Assembly (NCBI RefSeq): GCF_036588685.1
Contig: NC_086376.1
Coordinates: 16,548,411-16,612,410, forward strand
DNA from: Mytilus trossulus
Lineage: Eukaryota > Mollusca > Bivalvia > Mytilida > Mytilidae
DNA length: 64,000 nucleotides
Direction: 5' to 3'
In this document: positions 1 to 10,262 of the stretch, piece by piece
Numbering within the stretch: the stretch's first letter is position 1
Layout: each line of letters opens with the position of its first letter
Position numbers and translations under genes: made by a program
The notes under the pieces: model-generated
What the model was told of the DNA's origin: nothing
What the model saw: the letters and a program-made list of their open reading frames with translations, nothing else
Databases searched by the model: none

Positions 1-1
1 G

Positions 2-814
2 AAAGATATCGGTCTTGCTAATGTATGGCCTGTGCCACTGCACGACATTGTTGCTTTTATTGCATATATGTATAAATCTGGATTCGCTCATTCAACAATT
101 AATTCGTACATATCAGGCCTAAGTTTCTACAACAAACTAAATGATTATGAAGACTATACACAAAAATTTATCGTTAGGAAAATGATCGATGGTGTAAAGC
201 GTACAAGGTCGCCTCAGATGGACACTAGACTGCCTATTTCAAGAGAGTTATTGGGTCGTATTTTGTCAATATTATCTTGTATCTGCAGTTCGGCATACGA
301 GGTAAGACTATTCAAGGCGGTTTTTTCCTTGGCCTTTCATGGTCTTTTTAGGGTTGGGGAGTTGACAGTTCAAACTATGAGTAATACATGTTATTCAAAT
401 CATGCTTTAAACATGTATGATGTACAAATTTACAAAAAATATTTAGAAATTCATTTGGTTTCGTCTAAGACCGATCAGTTTGGTAGGGGCGTAACCATAC
501 ACATTCCGGAGCAATTAAACAAATGTATTTGTCCGGTGGTTTTATTGCCTTGCTATTTGCGAGACAGACCTGTAGTAGAGGGACCGCTATTTTGTCATTT
601 TGACGGTAAACCATTGACTAAATACCAGTTTTCTGCAATACTCAAAAAGTCACTACATGCTTTAGGTATTGTTAATACTCGTTGGTCGTCTCACTCTTTC
701 AGAATAGGTATGGCTACAGCCTGTGCCATTGAAGGGTTATCCGACGAAAAGATTAAAAGTTTAGGTCGTTGGAAATCGAGTGCATATTTACGGTACATAC
801 GAATTCCCGTTTAA
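2..814 (+). CDS. Tyrosine recombinase (integrase), 5' end outside window
   Basis: The enzyme would join element DNA to a target through a covalent tyrosine-DNA intermediate. The frame is already open at the window edge, so the N-terminus is missing. Numbering from the GTG at position 32, the catalytic set is complete: Arg107 (FRVGEL), Lys146 (SSKTDQ), His221 and Arg224 (HSFRIG), Trp247 (GRW) and the nucleophile Tyr255 (YIR). The N-terminal part resembles the helical core-binding domain of such recombinases. It stops at 812-814, 35 bases after the overlapping hydrolase frame opens. No in-frame lesion is visible, so this copy may be recent. The family (Ngaro/DIRS rather than Crypton) is inferred from the downstream hydrolase and repeats. 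Confidence 0.85.
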   Translation, partial: KDIGLANVWPVPLHDIVAFIAYMYKSGFAHSTINSYISGLSFYNKLNDYEDYTQKFIVRKMIDGVKRTRSPQMDTRLPISRELLGRILSILSCICSSAYEVRLFKAVFSLAFHGLFRVGELTVQTMSNTCYSNHALNMYDVQIYKKYLEIHLVSSKTDQFGRGVTIHIPEQLNKCICPVVLLPCYLRDRPVVEGPLFCHFDGKPLTKYQFSAILKKSLHALGIVNTRWSSHSFRIGMATACAIEGLSDEKIKSLGRWKSSAYLRYIRIPV

Positions 815-1457
815 TTGTTTATTTATATTGCTGTTAGTTTCAGATTCTCCTATAAGGGTTTGGATTGTTGGGTCGTCTATTGTTAAGAATGCGTTTGTGG
901 AATCAAGGCAACGCCCGGGAGGAACTAATTTGGCTTTGAATAGGTTGGGAGTAAATATCTGGTGGCAAGGAACCGGTGGACTAACTCTCTCTAAGATGAA
1001 AAATCGCATTAGATTAATGCTGAGACTTGAAGATCCTCCCAGCTATATTATAGTGCACATTGGGGGAAATGATATAGGTAATATCAAACTAGGTTACTTA
1101 CATTTCCAGTTGGTTAAATTTATGTCATGGTTATCAAATAAATTGCCTGAAACCACATTAATTTGGTCGCAAGTACTACCAAGATTGTTGTGGAGGTATT
1201 CAACCAATGGGAATTGTATGGAGAAGTGCAGACGTCGGTTAAACAGCTCCATTGGTGTCCACATGACAAAGCATGGAGGCTGTTACATTCGGTATCCTGA
1301 CATAAAAGCTACACATAAGTTCCTAGCACAAGATGGGGTGCATTTATCTAAGATAGGAAATGAAATTTTTCTGAATATAATACAGGGAGCACTAGAAACA
1401 ATTATTTCCAGTAAGACGGGTGGCATTACTTTTCCAGACGACTATTATACACTTTGA
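780..1457 (+). CDS. SGNH/GDSL-type hydrolase-like protein of the retroelement
   Basis: The frame shows the SGNH blocks in order: GSS with nucleophile Ser33 (block I), GTGG around residues 64-67 (block II), GGND with Asn97 (block III) and DGVH with Asp185 and His188 (block V). Positions are counted from the GTG at 780. These enzymes hydrolyse esters; the role in a retroelement is unknown, though esterase-like domains are known in Ngaro elements and in some LINEs. The frame overlaps the recombinase end in another register and has no ATG before the conserved core. Translation may therefore need frameshifting, re-initiation or splicing. A splice joining the two frames was tested by eye and the phases did not fit. 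The reading frame is intact to its stop. Confidence 0.8.
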   Translation: MHIYGTYEFPFNCLFILLLVSDSPIRVWIVGSSIVKNAFVESRQRPGGTNLALNRLGVNIWWQGTGGLTLSKMKNRIRLMLRLEDPPSYIIVHIGGNDIGNIKLGYLHFQLVKFMSWLSNKLPETTLIWSQVLPRLLWRYSTNGNCMEKCRRRLNSSIGVHMTKHGGCYIRYPDIKATHKFLAQDGVHLSKIGNEIFLNIIQGALETIISSKTGGITFPDDYYTL

Positions 1458-1727
1458 ATTTTGTTAATTGACTCGTTGTAAATATTATATCTGCTCATAT
1501 TATGAACTTTGTAATTAGTTTAGATGAAACATCAGCGTTACTGATGCTGTTTTATGTATAATGTAGATAATTTCTTCCTTGTTCCTCTGTTCATTTATTT
1601 AGAAATTGTTTCATTCAAATTTGCTTGAAATGGCACAGCTTCGCGCAGCTCCCCCCAATTTTATTGGCGGTTGACGGTTCTACGAAACTTTTATCTGAGG
1701 ACTAAAATTGTCGCAGCACCGTCAATT
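1458..1727 (+). other. Non-coding 3' segment of the retroelement
   Basis: No reading frame stands out. TTGACGGT (from about 1671) and ACCGTCAA (about 1718-1725) form a short inverted repeat just before the first direct repeat. Confidence 0.4.
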
Positions 1728-2056
1728 TGGCAGATTTCGCTGCGCTTAAAGAACATATTTGCAGTTTACAGACTTATTTAAATCGTATGATAGCATTAGC
1801 CTCTGATTTCCAGGGTTAATAGCTTATCTTGAACTTGCCCCTTTTCATATATGGTCTGCCACCTCGAACATATTCGGCGATCATCATACAACATTTTCAA
1901 AGAAACATATGCATTTCTATCACTGAATTTTAGTTCATATTATATCACAAATTGCATTTCATATAATAGTACATATATCAATTTGTTAATAAATGCTGTG
2001 GCCATTTCCTGCCAACTCTAATTTGTTATTTTTTAAATGAGCATCTAAGATAATAA
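1728..2056 (+). repeat. Direct repeat copy 1 (putative B1)
   Basis: This 329-bp block recurs at 2562-2892. Both copies begin TGGCAGATTTCGCTGCG and end GCATCTAAGATAATAA. The one difference noticed is GC versus GTGT near position 1911, so the copies are about 99 percent identical, suggesting recent replication or conversion. Confidence 0.9.
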
Positions 2057-2561
2057 GATTTAAAATCTAAATTTTAAATCAGTTATCGGTTGTGCTCAGT
2101 CCGTTATAATACTTCGTCAGTTATTATTAATAATTGGTTTTTAATTGGATTATCGATCTTCACAAGTGATTGTTTACCCATAATCCTCCTTTTACCGTCG
2201 ACATTTGGCAAAAGAAGACGCTTTTTAGAGCAAACCCGCCCACCCTCCCCTTTATTTGCGGAAGATACTGCTGTTTGGTTTTTGTTTGTTTATTTCAGAT
2301 GTGTATTGTCCACAAAGATTATATCGTCATACCATATTGAAAGCTGTTCAGATTCTAATATCGAGACTGTCAATCAACTAAAAATAGATGTTATAGATGA
2401 ATACTGGCCGCAAAAGAGTGGACATACACAGAAATTGAAAGGATTACTTGGAAGTGATTAATTATGGATTTTATTACATTCTAACATGTGAAATAGTTGC
2501 AGATTTGATTTAATCAATGATATCGATAATTTCTGATTTCCAGAGTTAGTCGTTTGATTTA
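2057..2561 (+). other. Spacer between the direct repeats (putative A2)
   Basis: The 505-bp spacer has a 123-codon open frame (2090-2461) that matches no family I recognise. It has a splice-acceptor-like tract (TTTGTTTATTTCAG, ending 2299) inside it. A short echo of the repeat, CTGATTTCCAG, occurs at 2532-2542. In a Ngaro layout this is where A2 lies, and a copy of it should occur at the element's 5' end. Confidence 0.4.
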
Positions 2562-2892
2562 TGGCAGATTTCGCTGCGCTTAAAGAACATATTTGCAGTT
2601 TACAGACTTATTTAAATCGTATGATAGCATTAGCCTCTGATTTCCAGGGTTAATAGCTTATCTTGAACTTGCCCCTTTTCATATATGGTCTGCCACCTCG
2701 AACATATTCGGCGATCATCATACAACATTTTCAAAGAAACATATGTGTATTTCTATCACTGAATTTTAGTTCATATTATATCACAAATTGCATTTCATAT
2801 AATAGTACATATATCAATTTGTTAATAAATGCTGTGGCCATTTCCTGCCAACTCTAATTTGTTATTTTTTAAATGAGCATCTAAGATAATAA
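2562..2892 (+). repeat. Direct repeat copy 2 (putative B2)
   Basis: Second copy of 1728-2056, 331 bp. Sequence after 2892 is unrelated to that following copy 1, so 2892 probably marks the 3' end of the element. Confidence 0.9.
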
Positions 2893-3803
2893 TATAGACA
2901 CCGCTTGTCAGTCTTGCCTACACATCGAGTTTCTTTAAGTTTCTTCTTTAACATGCTTCAAATACAGATTTTGTTCTCCGTATTAAACTTATAAGTCAAT
3001 GTAATTTCATTTTTAAGGATTTAAGAGGATGCTGAAAATTGTCATGTTATATCTTGTCCAATGAGCTTAACATTTCGGAGCACAGTGACCTATATATTCT
3101 GACTTTAGTTTTAAAAGCTAAATGAATGCGTCACAGAATTGGAAACGAAAGAGTTTTACAGAATGCATAAAATATATAAAGATATATATTATTTTTTTCC
3201 CCTCCGAAGTTGTGATTATCATTATATCTGTTGCCACAAATACTCTTTGTAGTGAAAATGTAAGGTTTCCAAATATATTTGCGGGATCTTATTTCAGGTT
3301 GGAAAATTAACTGCGGTTGTAAGGAAATACTTGACTAATCATTTACACGCCAAGTTAAATGTCCGATGTTATTCTGATCCCGGCTTTGTGTATATATTAA
3401 ATAATTATGAAATAGAACAAATATTAATGCCCACACAAAATCAATATTAAATGGACAGAATAAAATCAAAATGTAAATACATGTATAGAATTGACAACGA
3501 AGTCGGATGATACATAGACTAGTAAGTCCGTTTTGCAAATGATTTACCAGCTATTATATTCCACAATGTCACACATATGTAACATTTATTGCAACTGAAT
3601 CAGATATAGAGATCCGGTCGTCTGTTTCAGTTCAATCTTCCATTTATATTTGTTTATTGGCTTCATATGTTTGTGTTATTCTTAATAATTTCTTTTAAAA
3701 ATATAGCTAAATCTCACTTTCAAGGGGAGATAAACGACATTTGTTTATTACTGGTATATTTTTTGGATTTTTTAGAGATTTTACAGACTTCGAGACCATA
3801 GAT
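2893..3803 (+). other. Region upstream of the membrane-protein gene
   Basis: No convincing gene or repeat is seen. The last 90 bases hold an acceptor-like tract (TTTTTTAG, near 3773) before the start codon, so the 5' UTR may be spliced. Confidence 0.4.
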
Positions 3804-6800
3804 ATGTATAACATCTATAGTAGTTTGTTTGCTGCTGCAATTGTCTCAGTATTTACCAGTCCGGTATTCTCAAATACAGTTGATCGTAAGTAAACAATAC
3901 TGAACATTACAATACTATATATATAATTTAGCTGATCTGTAACAATAACATCTTCATGCCTTATATATCATGTACTGTAGTACGCTGCTAGATTAAAACT
4001 GACGTGGAAAGGTAACACATGACCAGCAAAAGGTCTTTTTTTGAGAGCCCAGGTGGTCGTGTTGTCTAGCGGGATGGCTGCAGTGCAGGCGATTTGGTGT
4101 CACGATATCACGTACAGTAGCATGGGTTCGAATCCCGGTGAGGGAAGAACCAAAAATTTGCGAAAGCAAATTTACAGATCCAACATTGTTGGGTTGATGT
4201 TTAGACGAGTTGTATAAATTTTTGGTTCTTCCCTCGCCGGGATTCGAACCCATGCTACTGTGATATCGTGACACCAAATCGCCTGCACTGCAGCCGTCCC
4301 GCTAGACCACACGACCACCTGGGCTCTATATAGTATTGTAATGTTCAGTATATATATAAATGTATACTATGTAATCCATATATTTTACAGCAAGACCAGT
4401 ATAACATCTTTAGACTCTCTTTAACGTTAATTTCGTCTTTAAAAGATAACTACCCATTTCCTTTTTTATATCGATTTAAACGAGAAATTTTAATGTTAAT
4501 CATCATGAATGACAAGAGAAAATTTAGACAACATCTCTTGTGGGCATGACCCCTTATTTCCTTTCACTGTTTTGCGGTTACGTATTTTTTACAAATATTA
4601 TTAAAATTATATATAGTTTACTTTTGTGAACAAAAGCGCATCTATTATTATGCGATAAAAAGGGGTCCATGCCCCAAGTGTTCAGCTGTGATTTGCAGGA
4701 TGGAGAGATCCAGGTTTTTCGAGAAAAGATTTTGCACTTATGTGTCCATGTTTAATGTAATCACACTGACTTACTGTTCTCTAGAAAAGATTTATACTTA
4801 TAAAGATAAGAAAAACATGCTAAAACTAACGTCAACATACACAAAACAAGACACACACACAAAAAGGCAACATACATGAAATTTATCTCAATTATTGTAA
4901 TACTGACCCAGCGAAACAAATTATTTTCAACGGTAATGTCAAAACCTTTTATCTCAAGATTGTACAATTCAAGATGGGCGAAATTTAAGATTTCAAAGGG
5001 ATATTCTAACGCATAAATCACAAACAAACTGACTACGACATGACAAAAAACAAACAAAACACGATCGAAAGACAAACAAAGTTATACAAAACACAAGTGT
5101 TGCATAGAAAACTAAAGACTGTGTAATATGTACACCACCAAAACTCGTGGCGTTCTGGAAGATGAGCAGATCCTACTCCTCATATGATAACCGTCGTATT
5201 GCTCAGTGCTATCAGGCACATTGGAGGATCAAAATACATGAAAAATAAACACATTCGGCTGTTGATTAGAGTAAATATTATCTCAGGATTAGATGTTGTC
5301 AATTACTAAATGCTTCAGCTTATTCGGCCCTCCATATATGTGCATGTTTTAAAATTAATTACTGTCAGTGATGTTCGAAAAGATATTTGAGAGAAAAAAT
5401 ACATCTATTCTTAAAACCAAACCTTTAATAATGAAGGTATCAAATTTAAACAAAAATGACACCAAATCCCAACTGTTTGGTAATCACACGTATGACCATT
5501 TTTATCATAAAACATTTTTTTTAACGGATAATGACGAAAAATTAAACATCCTTCATTTAATTCACTCGTTACCGCTTTTTCAGTACTGTTCAATTCCTAC
5601 AACTGTGATGAGATTTCGAGGACGGTTTCGCTAGATAAAACCTACATTTTATCATGGTATGGTAAAATAAGCCCACATTTGTGTACTTTTAATTTCACTG
5701 GTGGCGGTAATGGAGAGTCCTATATAAACATGCAGCTTTGTTTTGAATCTGAGGAGTATGAGTTACCATCTTATGACGTAGAGTTGATAGTTTCAGGAGA
5801 AACTCAGAAATGGGTAGGTTTAGGTAAATAGAACATGTCAATGTCAGATATTGGTTTCAGACACATCAAATATTGACATTGTTGTAGCTTTTATCGTTGT
5901 CATTTGAACTTTGGTGGATAGTTTTCTCATCGGCAAACACACCATGATATATATCCCTACCTGTACATAGGAGATTTGCCAGCTGACATTGTTGCAAGAC
6001 ACTCTTAAACTGAGTTTATTGTGCGTATTTTTATGCGTTTGTTTTTTTCTACATTGGCTAGAGGTATAGGGAGAGGGTTGACATTTCAAAAACATGTTTA
6101 ATCCCGCCGCAATTTTTGCGCCTGTCGCAAGTCAGGATCCTCTTGCCTTTGTCTTGTATGATTTTTCTCGTTGTAATGAATTGAAGACCCATCGGTGGCC
6201 TTCGGCTGTTTTCTGCTCTATGGTGGGGTTGTTGTCTCTTTGACACATTCCCCATTTCCATTCACAATTTATTTACACTTTAGTATAAATAGTCAATTGC
6301 CTAAAGATGTTTATTTTGTAGACAAAACAGTGATTGATTAAACGGAAAGAAAATGATTAAGTGTACCTGATACGTTTACCTTATTGATGTACATTACTGT
6401 TGTATAATAATAATAAGATTTATATGTACATGTTTTACTTAATCATATTCTATCATTAGTGACTGTTTGTGCACAAATCACTTCTCCTTTACAGGTTTAT
6501 GATGGCTCACAGAAACAGATTCAAAGAAAATGTATAGAAAGAGCCTATGAGTTGATTTTTAAGATGAAACCAACAAATAATTATGCAGAGTTGTCTTGGA
6601 ATCTAAAACTGAAAATAACAAGTAAAAAACTTTCAAATGCAGACGCCGGTTGGTATATATCAATTAAGAGGGTCAATCAAATGTACTTGTTTGATTTATG
6701 CTGTTACGTATATCTTTCAGCGACCTATGTAATAGAATGATAGCCAGTTATTATTAGCGGAGAATGCTTTTGGAAAGAATTGGCAACAGTTGGCACGAAA

Positions 6801-9800
6801 ACATTTAAAACTTGTTAATAATGTACTTGTTTACTTTTATATCTTCGAAATTTTAAATTGAATTTACACAGTTAAAACTTACCTGGTAAAGTTGGGTTGC
6901 AATGTGTCACATCGTTGATAAAACCACTAGTTTTTTTTTTTAAAACAAATAATGACTGCAATATAAAAATAAGAGGATATAGTATGGTTGCCGATGGGAC
7001 AACTATGCACCAAAGAAATTTGACATAGAAGGTAGTGTTCTTAGGTCACTCACTACATGGCTTCAACAGAAAGCTAAATCTTAACCGTATACCAAGTTAT
7101 AAAAAGGTCCTATATGACTAGTAAAAAAACAATCCAAAACTAAAAAAACCAAAGACAAATACGATATACAGCAACAGACGACAAACACAGAATTACATGC
7201 GTCTGACTGGAACAGTCACATACACAATGTGGTGGGGTTAAGTATGTCTGCGGGTGCAAAGCTATCCCCTGACATGGAACCGTGGTGTAACATCACAACA
7301 TAGAAACACACTATAAAATCAGATGAGTAAGACTCGACTCTACACAAGGCACACTGAAAAAAACACCAAAAGAGTTAAGACATAAGTATCGATAAGACAG
7401 TACTTGCAGTAAGTAAAAAACAACTATAATTGTTATTGAGACAACTCTTATGAATGAGATATCTTGAAGTTGAAATAAAAAGAAAAACGGCTTGCCATAG
7501 ATCTCCCTTTATAGGGCGGATTCCTGCGGTCCTTACCTTGAGCGCAGATTCTGAAAGATGCATCACGGTGGTCCAATACTCGACAGGTAGTGCTCTTGTT
7601 GCATTATTTGGTGTAACAACCCTTGACTGTGCATTTAGCACATGTAAATGTCCAAGCCTGGCCTTGCGGTCATTCGTATGTCCATGACCACTAAAAGCCC
7701 AACATTTGGCTTCAGCTGAGTGGGGTCGTTTCTGAGTATAACATGCGGCACTCATGACACCAACTCATACTGTAATCCTTGTAACTTTACCCTGCTCTTT
7801 CTAAGCAATAAGTGATAAAGTCTCTTCTAGTGTTCTATCGGCCTTGGAGTCATTTAGCAGGTGAAACATAATTTCTGGGTCTGCAATACCTCTTACTTAA
7901 TTGTCCTTGATTGTCTCATCACTATAATCAAATATATGGTGGCAACCCATTTCTTTGCACGTTGCTTAGTCGTTGCTTTATCATGTTTATCGATCTTGAT
8001 CACATCCTGTTGCTATAGTAGGAGGGTCCAATTTTAACTTGTGTGTTGCTAGTTGAGCCAGAGGTAGGTGATGACCAAGTTCTGTCATGAATCTGTAGAG
8101 CAGTGGTTAAAGCAGCGGTAAATGTTTCATCAAGAGATTTCCAATTACAGCCGTCTACGGGGCACTGTAGAACTGGCATATTGTCAATTCACCGTGTTCC
8201 AGCTGTTAGTTGAGTATCAGTCATAAATAAGAGTTCTTCCTAGGTTTATATCTTTAAATAAGAGTTAGCATCTTCCTAGGTTTATATCTTTAAATAAGAG
8301 TTAGCATCTTCCTAGGTTTATATCTTTAAGTTTAATTATAAGGATGACTGATACCTGAAATGTATATTTACACAGTACATTTGTAAATGATAAAAATGAA
8401 TGGGTAATAATCTCACTGTAGAGATTTCTTTTCAATTTTAAACCACGTCTTAGTCATACAATGTTATAAGAGAAGTGTATTCAACTATTCGAAGGCATTA
8501 TTGAGTTCTTTGAGATATGTTGTAGGTTGGAATTTGGGAGAGTATATACAAAACACAGCCTTAGAAATTTTACCCTTTCTGATTGCTGCTGTTGTAATAT
8601 TCTGTTGCTTTAGAAATGAAAAGCTGAGAAACGGATTTTTTACTCGTATAAGGAAACTTCTTAAAATTGGCAGTTCCAGCTCGAGTCAACAATCTACAGA
8701 TACTCTAATAGAAGGCTCAAGAAGATTATCTATCAATGAAAATCGTCTTAACTACGAATCAACGGGTAAAACATTAATTCATATCATCATTGTCATCACT
8801 TGTCAAAATTATCATGTTTGATATCAAAATTGAGATTGGAAATGGGGAATGTGTCATAGGAACAACAACCCGACTATAGAACAGACAACAGTAGAAGTGA
8901 TACTAGAATACATGTAGCAACCTAAGTTACTTTTTAAAGCGTAAAAGGTTTTCTCTAAGTCTTGCTTTAACAGTTTGTCATGTAGATATCTCTTGTTTTG
9001 TCCATGTAGTGCTATTGAAATTCTTGCCCGCTAACCCTTTTTCTTTTCATGATTTAATACTCAGTTTAAAAAGACACTTTTGAAATTAATTTAAAATCCT
9101 TGAAATTCTCCATTTTTTTTTAATATAAAGGGTACTAAATGAATGGTTTTATATAAAGGGCCTTTCTTTTTAAATGATGTCACGTTGTTTTTTTTAAAGA
9201 TGAAACTGTATAAATTGTAATAATATTTTGAGTTTTGAAATGTTCTACTGGGTATAGTTTACTTGTATTATATCCATTTAATAGTAGATACATCTATTTG
9301 GGTCAATGCAAACAAATGCAAACATTCCCCATTTCCATTCTCAATGTTATGCATATGTACAAAAGATATATGATAATACAAACTTAACCATTTACCCCCA
9401 AAAATATAATAAAAAAATACCAAAGTACTTCTAAAAAATCCTTTTGGATATGTAAAAATTAAGAGATTCGTGTTTTGATATTTTTGTAATGGAAAATAAA
9501 AATCACTATGTCAGAAATGTTTACAGTTGGTTAAAAGAATAATTTGAAATGTTTTCTTTATAAAGATACACAGCTACTTTTGCAAAGGTACTATTTCTGT
9601 ACCAAAAATCTTAAGTACTGGAAATCTACTTTTAACATTCAGTACTATTTTGTTACTTTAAAATAATTGTAATATTTAGGTACCTGTATTTTACAGTACT
9701 TGATTTGTACTTGAAATTTAAGTACTACAGATTTTTGGTTACACGGTAACATTTTCAGCATTTTGAAAGTTTGTATTTTTCAAATTACATAAAGTAATGA

Positions 9801-10262
9801 TGTTCCAACATGGAATACTGTGATCATTGTTGGTATTATTTTTGTACCTATATTTAATGTACAAATCAAGTACTAGAAAATACAAGTACCTAAATATTAC
9901 AATAATTTCAAAGTAAAGAAATAGACTAAGTACTAAATATTAAAGGAAATTTCCAGTACTACAGATTTTAAGTACAGAAATAGTACCTTTGCAAAAATAG
10001 CTGTGTATTTATCTTTAGTTATCTTATTGTTATTATATTTTATTTAGATATAACAAATATCCAAGACAATGATTCAACATCGCTGTCAGAATTCTCATTG
10101 ACGTTTCCGTCTGAAGAGGGAGAGTTTGCCACTGGACAGTGTGTTCCTTCCGCGCCATACGAATTAGTGCCACAAGGACCGCCTTCAAATGGACCACAAG
10201 CACCACCTCCAAGCTACGATGATGTGGTTGGAAAATCGCAAATGAAATCGGGACTTAGATAA
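3804..10262 (+). CDS. Putative single-pass type I membrane protein, unknown family
   Basis: Proposed exons: 3804-3885, 5584-5813, 6495-6671, about 8471-8765 and 10048-10262 (stop TAA). All junctions are GT-AG and the phases agree (1, 0, 0, 1), giving about 332 aa. Exon 1 is a signal peptide with a hydrophobic core (FAAAIVSVF). Exons 2-3 code for an extracellular domain of about 135 residues with four cysteines and one Asn-Phe-Thr sequon; I do not recognise the fold (CUB-like or Ig-like are possible). Exon 4 has a membrane segment (ILPFLIAAVVIFCC) followed by a basic, Ser-rich stretch. Exon 5 is an acidic then proline-rich tail with PPPSYDD, a PPxY-type WW-domain ligand. The least certain point is the start of exon 4; acceptors at 8494 and 8508 are alternatives. 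A surface receptor or adaptor role is inference only. Confidence 0.72.
3896..4352. repeat. Folded-back tRNA-derived SINE in intron 1
   Basis: Left arm 4044-4159 and right arm 4216-4327 are near-perfect inverted copies around a 56-nt loop. Each arm carries a tRNA-like B box (GGGTTCGAATCCC at 4124-4136 on +). An outer inverted pair (ATACTGAACATTACAATACT at about 3898 and its complement ending about 4351) brackets the structure. The left side has an extra 120 bp (3923-4043) with no partner; part of it (GGAAAGGTAACAC near 4007) matches the head of the SINE at 35.86 kb, so the left copy is longer. The transcript would form a long hairpin within the intron. Confidence 0.75.
4353..5583 (+). other. 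Rest of intron 1, with a bivalve repeat fragment
   Basis: Most of the stretch shows nothing recognisable. About 5080-5230 is a fragment of a repeat (called family C here: GAAAACTAAAGACTG, then AGATGAGCAGATCCTACTCC) that recurs, degenerate, at 58.2 kb (minus) and 61.2 kb. Confidence 0.5.
5840..6262 (-). repeat. Interspersed repeat family A, in intron 2
   Basis: Read on the minus strand it opens with GGAAATGGGGAATGTGTCAA, followed by an AC-rich body. Related fragments lie at 8834, 17.8 kb, 31.6 kb (minus) and 60.95 kb. It has no coding capacity that I can defend. It appears to be a non-autonomous bivalve repeat. Confidence 0.7.
6960..7365 (+). repeat. Interspersed repeat family B, degenerate copy in intron 3
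   Basis: It shares blocks such as GATGGGACAACT, the CAGACGACAAACACAGAATTAC region and GTGGTGGGGTTAAG with the better copy at 57.35-57.86 kb. Non-coding. Confidence 0.6.
7370..8225 (-). pseudogene. Decayed retroelement gag with zinc-knuckle remnant
   Basis: On the minus strand, scattered frames show a gag-like sequence: a start-like MPVLQCPVDGC near 8180, then a conserved-looking RGIADPEIMFHLL (about 7895), then a Cys/His-rich segment (KCWAF..GHGHTND and TCAKCTVKGC, 7600-7715). Such an arrangement is typical of the gag end of bivalve gypsy-like retrotransposons with protease and pol following. Several stops and frame changes break it, so it is dead. Protease, reverse transcriptase and LTRs are absent. 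It lies antisense in intron 3 of the membrane-protein gene. Confidence 0.6.
8226..8331 (+). repeat. Short tandem repeat, three units of 31-36 bp
   Basis: Unit ATAAGAGTTAGCATCTTCCT plus AGGTTTATATCTTTAA. The second and third copies are identical and the first lacks five bases (AGCAT). Confidence 0.9.
8828..8935 (+). repeat. Family A repeat fragment in intron 4
   Basis: Begins AATTGAGATTGGAAATGGGG and runs about 100 bp with the same order as the copy at 17.8 kb. Confidence 0.65.
8936..9560 (+). other. Intron 4, AT-rich sequence
   Basis: No gene or clear repeat seen apart from a short echo of family A in the opposite sense (AACATTCCCCATTTCCATTC near 9322). Confidence 0.4.
9561..10017. mobile_element. 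Foldback/MITE-like element with arms of about 165-175 bp
   Basis: The left end TAAAGATACACAGCTA (9561 onward) is matched inversely by TAGCTGTGTATTTATCTTTA ending at 10017. The arms, about 9561-9725 and 9843-10017, stay complementary with scattered differences. About 117 bp lies between them and there is no coding capacity. It sits at the end of intron 4, only 30 bp before the last exon's acceptor. Confidence 0.75.

Larger units (their letters stand above)
1..2892 (+). mobile_element. 3' part of a Ngaro/DIRS-like tyrosine-recombinase retrotransposon
   Basis: The segment holds, in order, a tyrosine recombinase frame, an SGNH hydrolase frame, a non-coding stretch, then a pair of near-identical direct repeats (1728-2056 and 2562-2892) separated by about 505 bp. 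Ngaro-type elements are known to end with split direct repeats in the order B1-A2-B2 after the recombinase, and several carry an SGNH/esterase-like frame. The pair here fits B1 and B2, with the spacer as A2. The matching A1, the reverse transcriptase and the gag frame would lie upstream of the window, so this remains inference. A Crypton with an extra hydrolase, or a chance local duplication, is the main alternative. Confidence 0.6.

Noticed and set aside
800..843. Short intron joining recombinase and hydrolase
   Set aside because: A plausible acceptor exists, but all donors give an intron under about 55 bp and wrong phase or lose the catalytic tyrosine.
788..1009. Minus-strand open frame opposite the SGNH hydrolase
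   Set aside because: Shadow of the coding strand; no domain.
2090..2461. 123-codon frame between the direct repeats
   Set aside because: No known domain; lies where the Ngaro A2 repeat is expected and contains a splice-acceptor-like tract, so not called as a gene.
4044..4327. Functional tRNA genes in the fold-back
   Set aside because: B boxes are good but the sequences cannot form a proper acceptor stem and anticodon arm; they are SINE heads.
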